A stretch of 64,000 nucleotides of DNA from Mytilus galloprovincialis (Eukaryota; Mollusca; Bivalvia; Mytilida; Mytilidae), in contig NC_134849.1 of NCBI RefSeq assembly GCF_965363235.1, forward strand, positions 47,438,122-47,502,121, given 5' to 3'. Below the pieces are notes generated by a model. The model was not told the DNA's origin. It saw nothing but the letters and a program-made list of their open reading frames with translations, and ran no database searches. Both the position numbers and the translations under genes were made by a program. This document shows, piece after piece, positions 1 through 12,600 of this stretch. Positions within the stretch are counted from its first letter, which is position 1. Every line of letters begins with the position of its first letter.

Positions 1-2519
1 ACAATTGGTCTTTTTGTGCATTTTTGGAGTATCATAAGCGACAAAAACCTTTTAAAGGCGCCAGTAATTGCCGGACCGCAGTCGGGTTCTTGTTCTGCCT
101 GTCAAAATTCACAATAGGTTAAAACAAAGGGCAAAGATAATATTGTGTAAGCAGATAACGTATTACTGCGTTCATTCATGTTTTAAAGAAAGATAATGAA
201 CAATTAAATGTATCAAGGAGGAAGGCACCCTTTCAAACAATAGAATAGTTCACCACCAACGAATTTATTCTGTCGGTCAACAAGGAGTTTTATATTACCC
301 GAAACAGGTACAAATAAAAAGTAAATGGAATCACTCAAAAAGAGTATATTACGGACATGTTACATGTTTCGTTGAGCTCTGCAATCATGTCTTTCTGTTC
401 TCGTGGACGATTTCACACCGAATAACTCCATTTGTGTAATTTAACATTTGTAATTCACACAACACGATGGGTGGCACATGTAGAACAAGAACCACTTACC
501 AATCCGTACATACCTGAGTTAGCACTTAAATTGTTTTACTTTAATTATTTATTGCATTGTTTGTATACTATACTATTTATATTATCTTTTTTTTTCTTCT
601 GATCTATTGTTATCTATCCTCTGAAAGTCACAGCACTGTATATTCATTGTTTTCACTATGGCTTTTGTTAATATTCATCATAATTTTTAACGATGTATAT
701 AATTACGGAAACAACCTCTTAATGTGATAAAATGCGCCAATTAAAATTCTTTCAAATTACCATGACATTAGTGTGACCTGAAAGTATCGGATCTTCTTTA
801 TTGTTTTCGATAACCTAAGCTTAAATTCCGTGTTTTTTCGAGAGTTATCTGTATATAATCCCTGCATTGACCTACTCACCTTTACGTAATTCAACTGCAA
901 ACAATCGACGCTAAAACAGAGATATCTCCCTACTAAAAAGCATTTTCAGATTACCAAATAGTTTCATAATCTGTATTTTGAACATAAAGTGTTATCAAAT
1001 TGTCAAACTATTAGTCGTTCTGCAAGATAAACACCATCAAAATTATCTTAAGAGTCTCGATGAAGTATTTTACATACACTACAATCAAAACCCATGTGTA
1101 TTTATGACAGATATGCAAACATATCTCTTTTAATGTCCCTTCGTCTGTTTCCTCGTTGGCTATATAATTTACTATGTTTATATATAGCATCAAAACATCA
1201 CTACTGGGGTCTATCTTGTATTTATTTTTCCGATTACAATTGTGTGAAAAGAAAAATTACAAGATTGACCCTTATTTTTAATATTTCAATACAATTATAT
1301 TTATTTAAAAGTAAATTTAAGACTGTGACCCTTTCTGTAGGTTTAGTATTTGTACAGGGAAATAGATTTAAACTTGTGAGGTAAAACAAGCCTACGCCAG
1401 TCTTCAACTTGCGTACGCCGCACAATTTCATTAAAACGTGTATTGTCGGCAGCCATGATAATCAATTGAAAAGAACTAAGGGAACAACCTTTAACTTCAA
1501 GAGGACTTTGGATTATGGTTTTTTGTTTGAGTCAGAATTTTATTTTCTAGATTTTCGGAGCTTGTCATCAGCATGGGTTGACAACAATATTTTTTTTATC
1601 AAAAGGGGATCAAAATATTTCTTTAGGAAAAAAAACTATACCAATTACACCCCCCCGCCCCCCAACCCCCCTTTTCAAACGTTCTATAATTCACTGGAAG
1701 TTGTATATTTTGGGTTTTATTTTGTTTTGAACTCCGCATTATGGTAACATGTACTCGTTGGCATATTGGACAAAAATGAAAATAATGACAGAAAATCATC
1801 TACACCAACCTCTTCCACAAAAAACAAAGAAATATGATATGATGACTCTCACATTCCAAATCTTTCGTAAGAAATCGTGTTGTTGATAAAGATCTTTGGC
1901 ACCTGTTTCTGATGACGACAAAGGTGACCAAACGAATACAAATGCGTGATGAGCGCTTAATGACAGGTGCACTATTAGCAGAAGATAACATGTGCGCGAG
2001 TAGATCTTTTGGTTACTGAACCTTTTAGGTAAATTGATTTTAAAAGTTATCAAGGGGTTTTAAATGGTTCATCAACGTCTAATTTTCAAAGATACAGTAC
2101 AAATCAAAAGAGATATAGAAGTCTCTATAGATTACTTATTCCTTTAGAATAATTGCCATTTGTCATGCATTTACTCTGAAATTATGTACTAATGAAATGT
2201 TATGTATATTCAAATAATTAAGCACTTCATACTAAACGGGATGTGCTACGGTCAAATAGCAAACGAAACAACAAATAAAAGCTTTTAATTGCTACAATTA
2301 AATTAAATGCTGAAACTGGCCGTAAGAAGACGAGATGAATCTTGATTATTAATATATTTTACGACATTGATATTGCGCTTAAAACTTCATTGGACCTGTT
2401 TTACACAGGTATTGGGATAAATATATAATGTCTAGATTTTATTGCCGATTAGTTTTGGTCTCATCTACGTATTCACCCAAACATTTAACAGTCTTTGAAA
2501 GTAAAGTCTTATGATATTA
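1..2519. other. Intergenic, no gene recognised
   Basis: AT-rich sequence with only short open frames on both strands. None shows a recognisable domain, a splice pattern or a signal peptide. A C-rich tract lies near 1650-1670. I see no RNA gene here. Confidence 0.5.
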
Positions 2520-2937
2520 TGACCGGACGAAAAGCATGCTAATTATTTGGACTATCATCTTTCTGACTTTAATTACTATATCTTTCAATTGTCATTTTTA
2601 GCTGAAATATTCCCACACAATTATCTTTGGTTTAAAATGTATGTTTCGACTAATCCGATAATGGACTTCGTATCTACGTGTCAAAGACAGTTTTAGCAGA
2701 TTATCTGAACAATGGACAATAATTGCCTAATCCGTTGTTACATGTATTTCTTAATTATTCTGTTTTATATACTTCTTAAATATAATTTATATTCAGTTTT
2801 GGATAGGTTCTTAAACCGTCAACACCGGACTCAATATTGTAACATCGTTTATATTCTTATTGGATCGTTTATTAAATTGTTAAACTTTATACCGACTTGA
2901 ATCTTCATTTTAATACCCAGCAAATAGTCTGGCTATA
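2520..2937 (+). repeat. Left LTR (418 bp)
   Basis: Direct repeat of 3992-4409, same length and nearly identical. A short open frame inside it (2712-2900) recurs in the right copy at 4184-4372; it is a by-product of the LTR and I do not call it a gene. Confidence 0.85.
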
Positions 2938-2959
2938 CATGGTGTTTAGAGACTTGTGA

Positions 2960-3940
2960 GTGTTATCTTTTATAGATCAACACAAGATTCCGTTACCTCC
3001 GCAGCCAAGCGAAATTTCCCCAAGGACAAATTACAGACAAGTGACTAGTTTACCCCAGAATTATTATATTTCGGACGAACTATATTTGGACAGTAATATC
3101 AAAACAATGGATTATTACGGATATTCCTTAAGACCAGCATGGATGTGGAATTATATGCCGTATCGAGTTAATCCAGAAAGAAGAGAGTTTATCAGAATGT
3201 GTGGAAAATGTGGAAAGCAACATACCAACAAGAGTTTGTGTGCCGCTAGAAATTCAAAATGCTTTAAATGTCAAAAACCAGGACATTTTGCTCGACAGTG
3301 CTTCACTCGTGTTGGCCGAGTTAAAATTCATAAGAATGAACTTAAAACTGTTTCAATTTCGACACAAACGGAAAATTGTAACAATAATAAATCAATTAAG
3401 AAAAAGGAAAGAGATTCTAAAAGACTTCAAGATTATTTTGATCGAAAACGGACACTTCAGGAACTTCCATTTAACAAAACCGGGAATGCTGTCTTCATTT
3501 CAACTATCAATAGTGATTGTTTTCTAAGGGACCAAATTGAAACTTTAAAATCGCAATTGGAAGACGAAAATTGCATCCATACGTCTACATTAATGGAATT
3601 GACAAGAGAATTTGAAAATACTCGGCAGCTTCGAGAAACAATTAAAATTAGAGACGCTAAAATTATCGAACTGGAGAACACCGTACAAAGATATGAGAAG
3701 GGACACGACAAAATAACAGACTATATCACTGAGATAAAAGAAGAAAAAGAAAATTGGAAATTACATTGTAGTGATGTTTCAGAAATGTACAATGTAGTTA
3801 GAAAAAGTGAACTTGATTTAAAGGCAATTTGCAAAAATTACGAACATGAACTAGAACAATTAAAAAACAACACTCGAACAAATTCAGGAAATTATCATCA
3901 AAACAGGCGTAACTATCAATACCGTGGAAGAAGATATTAG
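2960..3940 (+). CDS. Gag-like protein of the LTR element, two zinc knuckles and coiled coil
   Basis: Open frame of about 326 codons filling most of the interior between the LTRs. The first ATG in frame is near 3108, giving about 277 residues; the open frame begins further upstream. Two Cys-His knuckles lie in tandem at about 3198-3300. The second is a canonical CX2CX4HX4C retroviral-type knuckle (CFKCQKPGHFARQC) and the first has slightly different spacing. The C-terminal half is rich in Glu, Lys, Leu and Arg with a heptad-like pattern, suggesting a coiled coil, and it ends in a basic Asn/Arg/Tyr-rich tail. This is what a nucleocapsid plus assembly domain would look like. No capsid fold could be recognised by eye and no polymerase follows. 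Confidence 0.75.
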   Translation: MLSFIDQHKIPLPPQPSEISPRTNYRQVTSLPQNYYISDELYLDSNIKTMDYYGYSLRPAWMWNYMPYRVNPERREFIRMCGKCGKQHTNKSLCAARNSKCFKCQKPGHFARQCFTRVGRVKIHKNELKTVSISTQTENCNNNKSIKKKERDSKRLQDYFDRKRTLQELPFNKTGNAVFISTINSDCFLRDQIETLKSQLEDENCIHTSTLMELTREFENTRQLRETIKIRDAKIIELENTVQRYEKGHDKITDYITEIKEEKENWKLHCSDVSEMYNVVRKSELDLKAICKNYEHELEQLKNNTRTNSGNYHQNRRNYQYRGRRY

Positions 3941-3991
3941 TTATGAAAATTCAAATCCCGTGGACGTGATTCTGGACGAGAGGGGCATATA

Positions 3992-4409
3992 TGACCGGAC
4001 GAAAAGCATGCTAATTATTTGGACTATCATCTTTCTGACTTTAATTACTATATCTTTCAATTGTCATTTTTAGCTGAAATATTCCCACACAATTATCTTT
4101 GGTTTAAAATGTATGTTTCGACTAATCCGATAATGGACTTCGTATCTACGTGTCAAAGACAGTTTTAGCAGATTATCTGAACAATGGACAATAATTGCCT
4201 AATCCGTTGTTACATGTATTTCTTAATTATTCTGTTTTATATACTTCTTAAATATAATTTATATTCAGTTTTGGATAGGTTCTTAAACCGTCAACACCGG
4301 ACTCAATATTGTAACATCGTTTATATTCTTGTTGGATCGTTTATTAAATTGTTAAACTTTATACCGACTTGAATCTTCATTTTAATACCCAGCAAATAGT
4401 CTGGCTATA
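3992..4409 (+). repeat. Right LTR (418 bp)
   Basis: Second copy of the terminal repeat, preceded by the purine-rich tract. It is followed directly by AT-rich flank and a poly-A stretch at about 4434-4453. Confidence 0.85.
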
Positions 4410-5808
4410 ATATCGACGAAAAAACAAAGAATATTAAAAAAAAAAACAAAAAAACTTGTGTGATTTATATTTTAAGAAATAATATTTTGTCCGTCTTTAT
4501 CATCTCTATCATATTTATGTTTCATTCATAACGGTGATCAATGTTTTCTTACATACATAGTGAATTAAGACGAGTAATCTGAGATGACCCACTTTACTTA
4601 GGTGACGACCTTTTTTTTGTGAGAGAATTTGCCTTGGCGAAATATTTGATATCAACTGTGTTGGTCGGTTTATTTATTTCGCGCAGCTTTGTCGCGCAAA
4701 CAAACGATTCTCAAATCTCTACCCATTCCCCCTGTATTTAATGGGACAGAATATTCACTTCCATCCTATCTTGGGCAAGGTTATTTATATCCAATTAAGA
4801 ATATCATATTTAAAAAAATATATACATATGGCAGTTTTAATATATTTCTGTATGTCCCATAAATATTGAGAACAATGCATTGATGGAAAACACATATAGT
4901 GCGAAAGAATTGGTTATAAACCATTTGTTAAATATGAATTTATATTTGATTTATTGATTTTTTAGAAAAAAACAAAAAAAATGTTGAATTCGTTACATCA
5001 TTTCGTTACGTTTTAACATTAACAAAGGACCGACCTACATAACGATAAAACATCATATTCATTTCAAATTTATAACATATTTATTTTCCATTTTAACTCC
5101 ACAACAGGTGTACACCGATCAACAGGATAAAATGGCATGCGACTCAGTATGAAAACTGTTGTATATTTTCGCAACTGCTTTTTACACACTGAAGTTATAT
5201 TTCTGGGTATGCTCTCTTGAAAATGATGAGATATTTACATGCGGTGTAAATTTCCAGTCCATTTATCTGGTCTGACTATGAACCACATTTCAGATAGGCT
5301 GTACATTATAATTTTAATAGTCTGAATACCAAAATCACTAAATTTTATTAAGGAACACAACAATATCAAAATGTGATGCCAATTACGATGTTACTTGCAC
5401 TTGGGACAGACACATAACGTGTATACCAGGGTTAGAATAGTATCAAATACACTACACTCCCCTTCATCGTCTCCATTAGTGGAATAATAGAAAGGTTTAT
5501 ATATACTATTCTGGTAATAGGAAAATAAACCAAAAAAGCAAATGCTTTGCATGGTACATGTATACTGTCACGTTGTACTAACACTACCTTGCCTACCTAT
5601 GAAGACATGGAAATATATGTCAGGAAAATGACAGTCGACAACTTGAATTACACACTTGGCGTCATCATTTCATCGTAATGAGAAGTTTTATTGAAATCTA
5701 CATGTATTTATGTCGTTTCTCATATTTCTATATTCAAATACTTTAGTAAACAATCTGTACGGACCCGAGTAATCTTTCAACCGAATTCATGATGTTAATT
5801 GATCAACT
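4410..5808. other. Intergenic, nothing recognised
   Basis: AT-rich DNA with poly-A tracts near 4440 and 4970. No coding signature, hairpin or repeat family was recognised apart from the GATCAACT at 5801-5808, which belongs to the next element's target duplication. Confidence 0.4.
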
Positions 5809-6702
5809 CGGCGTTTCACGTTTCCGCAAATTGACATTACTTTTCCGGAAAAAAAATATGACGTTTCCGGAAAAAAAAGTTTACGATTCCGCAAATAAAT
5901 ATCTTACTTTTCCGGAAAAAAAGTTACTATTCCGGAAAAAGAAATTATTACTTTTCCGCAAATAATGAAGGAATATCTGAAAATAACTATTTATTAAGTG
6001 AAAGGTCATCATAACATGCAAGTAAAAATCATCATTAAAATGTATCAAACATATGTTCAAAAGTCAGCACTTATCAGATATATCTTGATATGAGTTCATA
6101 AGTCAGTTCTGGCAGAATATTTCAGTGTAGCCAACACGTCGTACAAAGTCCACAGTAGTACATTCACCGTTTACAAATGTTGTATTGTGTTCGAGAAGGA
6201 AGTCTATCTTTTCCTTTTCATATTTCCGAACGGGTGTTTTTACAGTTAGAGTTCTCATCTTTATGTACGATGTTGTTTGTAGTTTCAATAACACATCGAC
6301 AAAGACACAAATGTTCAGATGGGTAGCGTAAAACTGCTCGTTCGGGTGGGCATTAAAGGCTCGACACCATTCGTTGTTCTCTTATCCTTGGATCAGGAGA
6401 TGGTGCCCATTCATGCATGTATCGCAAGATGGAGCATCGGCTATTAATCCAACAAAGCATTCTTCAATCATGTTAGTTTGAAAGTAAGCCAAACCAAAGA
6501 AATGTGTTAGCAATTTAACAAAGTCCGAATCTTTGTCTATGTAATCGGCGTTCAAATAATGTATGTAATATATTCAAATATTAATAACTTACCAGGTAAA
6601 TTTCCGGAAAAGTAATAAATACAAATTGCGGAAACGTATACTTTAAATTTGCGGAAACGTAGTATTGGGGTTTTGAAAAATTAGCGGAAATGCAATACGC
6701 CC
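5809..6702 (-). mobile_element. Non-autonomous DNA transposon with 8-bp TSD and TTCCGSAAA subterminal arrays
   Basis: An 894-bp element flanked by an exact 8-bp duplication, GATCAACT (5801-5808 and 6703-6710). The ends form a degenerate inverted repeat (CGGCGTTTCACGTTTCCGC against GGGCGTATTGCATTTCCGC on the other strand). Inside each end is a cluster of short motifs of the form TTCCGCAAA or TTCCGGAAA: about seven copies at 5820-5965 and four in reverse orientation at 6600-6690. Such clusters are typical transposase binding sites. The interior, read on the minus strand at about 6103-6540, looks like a decayed piece of coding sequence resembling the C-terminal end of MULE-type transposases (aromatic-Gly-Leu-x-Tyr stretch followed by an Asp-Ala-Pro). 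The 8-bp duplication fits hAT or MULE; I cannot choose firmly. Confidence 0.8.
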
Positions 6703-7663
6703 GATCAACTGACAAAAGTAACGTTGTAATTCAAAAGGAAACAGTCCGAAACAAGCTGTGTCACACTATTCAGACCCCAACTACGGTCTTTTTAATCTTA
6801 AATTTCAAAATGGAGGAGTAAAACTCTCTCTTTATACTGACTAGACGATTGTTTCTTGAAGGTGACACGGACTCTACAAATACGTTACATTTGCTTCTAT
6901 CGCCCAATTCTAATCACTTTCTGTAAAATTAAAGGAATACAAAAAAATATAACTTTTTTCTGCTTTGAAAATTAAGATAATATTTTTTTCAATTATACTT
7001 TCAAAAAATATTTATCATCTATTCTCTAAATTGTCAGTATTGAATTTAATTAAGACATTTTCATATTTATTACCGATTCAAAGGCTTAAAATACTTCAGA
7101 ATTCTATAGAAATACATCCAAATAATTCCGAAATTTTCCAGGATTGGGTTTTAATAGATTTATAAGTGTCAACACGCTTTTGGGGACCGCATCATTTAAT
7201 CTTTTTCAAACTTGGGAATTTATCCCACTTCGCACAAAATGGTAATAATGACATCGACTGTTTGCATACAACTTAAGATAACAGCATTTATACCTTATTT
7301 TATTTTCAATTTTCTTTATGGTTTTATCCTAGGAGAAAAAGCTAATAAATAATCATTTATGTTATATAGATTTAAATTCACTACATCCTAAAGGGATAAA
7401 TATTGTTTAAAATTGATTTAGAAAATCGTGAAAATGATAGTTATAAAGATGTCAGAAATTTTATATTATGTTTGAAATTTTGTAATATTTGAATATGAAG
7501 CTTAACTTATTATTAGTCGATTTTTGAATATTTCACTTTCAATGTCATCAAAATTTTTATGGTTAATATTATAATGCTTTGTATGAGATGACGCTTATTA
7601 TGTCATATGTATTTTCAAGACACCAAAAGTGTTCCAAATACCAACAATATACCAACAATATTA

Positions 7664-7753
7664 TATGTTACATTTTCTATTTTGCAAATTAGAAATTTCA
7701 AAATATATCTATAACATCTATTTCTAATTTGCAAAATAGGAAATATAACATAT
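7664..7753. repeat. Hairpin with about 35-bp arms
   Basis: Inverted repeat: the arm around 7664-7697 (TATTTTGCAAATTAGAAAT core) is complementary to the arm around 7719-7753, with a spacer of about 20 bp. It looks like a tiny foldback or MITE remnant. Confidence 0.7.
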
Positions 7754-8624
7754 ATTACCACAAAGACATTTTTAAAAGTTTGAAAAAAGAAATAGCATAA
7801 TTGTATTAATAATTATGAAAAATACCACATGTGTTTATCTGATTCCTTTTCGATGACGTAGAATATCATAATGGTATTAACTTTTCAAATTTATTTTCCA
7901 ATCTTATAGTTGCCAGCAGAAAGATTAGAATATCTAAAGTAGTAAACATATAAGGAGTTAGGGCTGAGCTATAGTGCTGCTTACTACGACAAACTTCATA
8001 TTTACCTGTGCCATTAGACACGGGAGCTAATCTACTATTGTGTTTTGCTCATTTTTGAAGACCCTATACGGTGACAGAGGTTATTTGTTCTCTGGTGGAA
8101 GGTTGGCTCATTGACAATCTTGCCTGATCATCTTATTCTCATAGCCAGTTTTGTTCCCAATGCTCGTATTTGATATTGACTGCTTATTGTTTTGATTCGT
8201 GACCCACAGATGGATCTTATGTAGACCAAACGCGAGTCTGGCTTAACAAATCTCGGTTGCTGTGATAAGTTTTTAGTATATGATTCAACATGAGAAACGG
8301 AGAATATTTTTGCGAGTAGTACCAATGCTTCTTTTAGCGTACAACATAGAAAAAGATTTAAAATAATAACCAAATACACGGATGTTGGTCAAACAGATAG
8401 ATTACATTTTTAACATGAAAACAATTTTTTGTTGGGATGCCAACTTTATACTCAAACCTTTTTAGAACGTCCAGTTTTACAATCCTACTCTTTCATTTTC
8501 TAGTGAAATATTCCTGGTCTTATTCTGTTTGTGTTTATTTACCATGTCATCGTTTGTTTTTCTCGACCTCTGGTTTTTAATTTCTTCATTGTTTTCAGTC
8601 TTTTCACACCTCCCTAGTGAGTTG

Positions 8625-8878
8625 ATCTTTTTTTTTTGTCGGAGGCAGTCACAGACAATATCAACCATTCCAAGAAAGGTAACTCAATGATGAAAATCGA
8701 CAAATTACATTTGATATGATAATAAAATTGAAAATGTCTTAATTTTTTGAAATGAATAATAAGCTAAAAACTTTCAAATTTTTTAAAGGGAACTGAGCTT
8801 TTTTTTTCGTCGGAGGCAGTCACAGACAATGTCAACCATTCTAAGAAAGGTAACTAAATGATGTAATCCACAAAATTA
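8625..8878 (+). repeat. Direct duplication, two copies of about 80 bp
   Basis: A poly-T run followed by GTCGGAGGCAGTCACAGACA and about 50 further similar bases occurs at about 8625-8705 and again at about 8798-8878. No function is apparent. Confidence 0.75.
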
Positions 8879-9527
8879 TATTTCTTAACCACAAAATAAA
8901 AGAAAATAAACGTTAACAATATATTTCATATTTCTATTTTGTTTTTATCAAAAACGTTCTTTGTATACAATATCTCATCAGAAATGTATATCTAGTTGTC
9001 TAGTATATAATTCATCTGAACGCTTTCTTAATTACATACGACCAGGTTCAACTTCTAATGAATAAACTTCCAACAATGAATTCAATAGCATCTTATGTTA
9101 CTAGATGAATATTTCACAAAAACTATGTTAGCATATGAAATGTTACCTATGTCGATTAATAAATAAACAAAATGTTTAAAGATTAAAAGTGTCTCATTGG
9201 ACCTTGATTATAAGAACTTTTGTGACTTGAATACTAATGTTCTGTTGAATGCAGCTCTAAAAAGTTATTAAAATTAGACGTCATTTTAAATAAAAGAGAT
9301 ATACAAAATAGAATTAACTTTTAATTTTGTGATTTGTAAAGAATGTAATGCGTTTCGCGTAAATCAGCTAAAGAAGGTATCCACTCCTAATGGAGAAAAT
9401 GTTGTCACCCATATGATGCACGAATAAAGCCAATACACGACAAATATCGCTTCAATGAATACAAATCTATTGACATTCGATATACTTAAAATCATAAGAA
9501 TTCAAAATGTAACCTTTTAGAAAAGTG

Positions 9528-9535
9528 TATATAAA
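9528..9535 (+). promoter_or_regulatory. TATA-box candidate of the cadherin-like gene
   Basis: TATATAAA lies 84 nt before the ATG at 9612. This would place transcription start near 9560 and give a 5' leader of about 50 nt if no upstream exon exists. The window is AT-rich, so chance matches are common. Confidence 0.35.
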
Positions 9536-9611
9536 CATATCTACGTATATGAGCTATTGATGTAATATAGAAACTAAACCCCAAAAAAAGTGTCAAAGGA
9601 ACAAGCTCATC

Positions 9612-9681
9612 ATGTCGTTTATGTCGCATCTAATGTTTGGAGTGTATTTGATATTACTTTGTTTCCCAGCATATACCAGCG
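9612..9681 (+). CDS. Cadherin-like gene exon 1: signal peptide
   Basis: The ATG at 9612 opens MSFMSHLMFGVYLILLCFPA, a typical secretory signal with a long hydrophobic core and likely cleavage after Tyr-Thr-Ser. The donor G|GTAAGA follows at 9682 and the exon ends in phase 1. Confidence 0.85.
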
Positions 9682-12600
9682 GTAAGATCCTCTTTTTTTT
9701 ATATTCATACTTAATTATCTATTTATGAAAATGAATTCATTATTAACTTTTGACATTTAGTTTCCATATCAACCTCGTAGTTTCCTGTTTCATTTGTAAT
9801 ATAGGTCCTTAGTTGAAGGGGCGGATTCAGAAATGTTCACAAATTAGGGCCCATTGACTGCATAAGAGGGGGTCCGCTCCGGTCATGCTTCAGTGATTTA
9901 ATCTCAAACTCACATTTTAACTGAATACAAAGTTAAGCCTCACATTAAATTATTGCACCGGAAACTGGTTAAAGTCAATGCATTAACTCTAAATATATAA
10001 TATGATAGATTAAGTTAAATAACTGATTAAATATTTATATTTCAATAATTACTGCTTAAATATTATATTTCAATAATTACTGCTTAAATATTATATTTCA
10101 ATAAACTTTGTAATATTAAAGCAATCTAGAAGTAGTATTTTTATTTTAAACATCTAGCTGTGGCATGTGGCGTAAAGACAATTGGTGGCACGAATTTAGG
10201 AGGAGGGTCATACACGAACTGGGATAACACCACCACTGGTAAGTGAGATTCATTATTATATAGTTGTTTTGTGATCTTCTGCTTCATTTTCTGACTGTAT
10301 ATGAACTGTTCTTAATTAAAGTATATTACATAATTAACTGACTTGGTATGTAAAAATGAGGACAATAAAACTAATACTTTTACAATAAATCAACAGAATT
10401 GGTTCCATTTATAAAAAAATATTAACAGTAAAATTCCCTACCATTTCTTCTGGGTTGATGAAGAAGACAAAAACATAAACATTAAAATTCCCTACCATTT
10501 CTTCCGGGTTTATAAAGAAGACGACGATTAAAAAACACAAATTAATCAAATTATTTCCAGCACCAGAGATTCAAGATTCAAGATTCTTTATTTCTCAAAC
10601 ACCATAAAGTAACAATGGTACAAAGAAGTTCATCAAAAGTTATATAACATAACACAAACACACCTGAAAAGATGAGATGAAAATATAAAATAAAATAAAA
10701 TAAACAGTATAGTAGAGAAGAGTTGTGATTAACCAGGAAGACTCACTTGAAAAGTTATAACACTGATAAATTTGCACAGCTTTTTCAACTTATTTTTAAT
10801 TTTTAACTGAAATAGTTTTTCAAATTTAAGTATGTTACATCTGTGCAAGAAAAAAATATCCAAATATTGTGCTCGAAAATTAGCCAGAGAACTACACTGC
10901 AAAGTGTAATGAAATTCATCACCAAACTCGTTACAATGACATAAGTTACAATATCTAAGGTTTCGGTCAATTTTATTCCATCTACCATGCGCAGTTTCGA
11001 TTGGTAACTTATGGTTACCCGTTCGAAATCTACAATATGTTATTCTATCTATATCACTTAAAATATTCAGATATTCCTCAAATTCAAAATTTTGTTTATA
11101 CAATTTGTAGGCCAAACCTTTTGACGAATAGTCAATATCAGCTGTCCATTTCTGTTGAAACTGATCAAATAACTTTTGTTTTAAACTTATACCCAAACAA
11201 ATAGAATTAAAATTTCCTTGTGACAACCATATATTGCTGTATCAACATTTATCTAATATATCTTTAACGTATTTCAACCAATCTGACCTAAATTGGTTGT
11301 CAGAATTCTTCAAGAACATGTATTAGTATAGTATTTTAGCAATCCTGTTATCATCCCCATTTACCATTTTTGACCAAAAATTAACCATACGCAGCTGTAT
11401 ATATAAAGACATGGGATAAATACCAAGTTAACCATGAATCATAAAATTGGGTGTCGACTTCTAAAGGTTTAATAATAGTTTACAAAATTTTAAGTGCACT
11501 TTTTCTAGAGTGATGAGGCACAAATACAAACTTGACATCTAAATTTCACTGTTCGGGATGTATAAATACACAGCCACCTCCTGTCGAAATGGGTGTTTTA
11601 TCCTTTGTAGGTCGATTGTCACGATCACTGCTCGTTAATTCTAAAACCCTTGCAGTAACTCTCTAAGGGCTCCAGAGGTGATCTGGTGCAAAGCAAAATT
11701 TCTGGCCCTTTCTAAAATTCTCTCATTTTCAGTGGCAGTCCAAATTTCAGACCGCTTCGGTATTTTTAGAACCTTTCTATGATAAGTTTGTTTTCATCCC
11801 AATTATGCATAAACTACAAATGGGGTGTTTTGTCATCTTCGATGGTAAGATTTATGCCCTTATTTTCTCGTGGGTTTGAACCCACCCCCACTGAAAAAAT
11901 GTCATTTTCAGTCTTTTTTCCGATTTAGTTTAAACATATCTATTTATTGTGGATTGGGAAACAAGTTTTTCAACTTAATATCAATACCTTTCCACTTTGC
12001 AGGTGCGAGTGCGCCTTGTAGCGATAATAGCCTGCTCTTTATCGAAATCTACAAGGGTGTCTTTTACGTGCAAGAGATATGGCTCTCTCTTACCACGGGT
12101 CAGCCATTTATCGTCCCCATCCGACGGACAATCATCGTTTCCTCAAGACCATACTTGCAAACGGTGTCAAGGGAGAGCCAAAAATTCAATCCCTGAAATT
12201 TTCATTCCGGACTGGGATTCGAACCACGACCTTTGTGTTAGTAGCCCTATGCACTAACCACTACACCACGGCTATTTTTCGATTTTAAAACGACCTTGAG
12301 AGGTGAACATTCCCCGGACTGTGTTTCTTTGTCATTCAAGTATTTAGTATTACCTCAAGTTACATCAGTCCATTCATGCTAACTGGGAGTATATGGGACT
12401 TAAGTGTCTTGCCGGGGAATTATTTTTGTCAAGTCAGGTCTGCCTAATGGCCGTTTTTACGGATTTTTGACAAAACGGTGACCTACATTTTACAGACTAG
12501 ATTCCTATTGGTCATATTATGATCTATTATACCTCGTTGTGTTCCTGTACCACCTATGCATGCATTACTGATTATAGTTTATACCTACAGTCACTACCAG

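Larger units (their letters stand above)
2520..4409 (+). mobile_element. Short Gag-only LTR retroelement, near-identical LTRs
   Basis: Two direct repeats of 418 bp (2520-2937 and 3992-4409) bound a 1.05 kb interior. The LTRs start TGACCGG and end GGCTATA and differ at one position that I can see, so the insertion looks young. A purine-rich tract, GAGAGGGG, lies at 3978-3985 just before the right LTR. The interior carries one Gag-like frame and has no room for protease, reverse transcriptase, RNase H or integrase, so the element would need enzymes from elsewhere. I could not establish a clean target-site duplication. The class (non-autonomous LTR element of the TRIM/LARD kind, with Gag) is inference from structure. 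The ends and the interior frame look whole. Confidence 0.85.
6711..9527. other. Intergenic upstream of the cadherin-like gene
   Basis: No coding sequence recognised. It contains the hairpin at 7664-7753, a degraded mussel dispersed repeat around 8150-8260 (core GTAGACCAAACGCGAGTCTGG) and a short direct duplication at 8625-8878. The rest is AT-rich. Confidence 0.4.

Noticed and set aside
1796-2053. 85-codon minus-strand frame with a hydrophobic stretch
   Set aside because: Two overlapping frames are open here, composition is noise-like, and there is no splice or signal context.
2712-2900. Short open frame present twice (again at 4184-4372)
   Set aside because: It is duplicated only because it lies inside the two LTRs; no independent coding signal.
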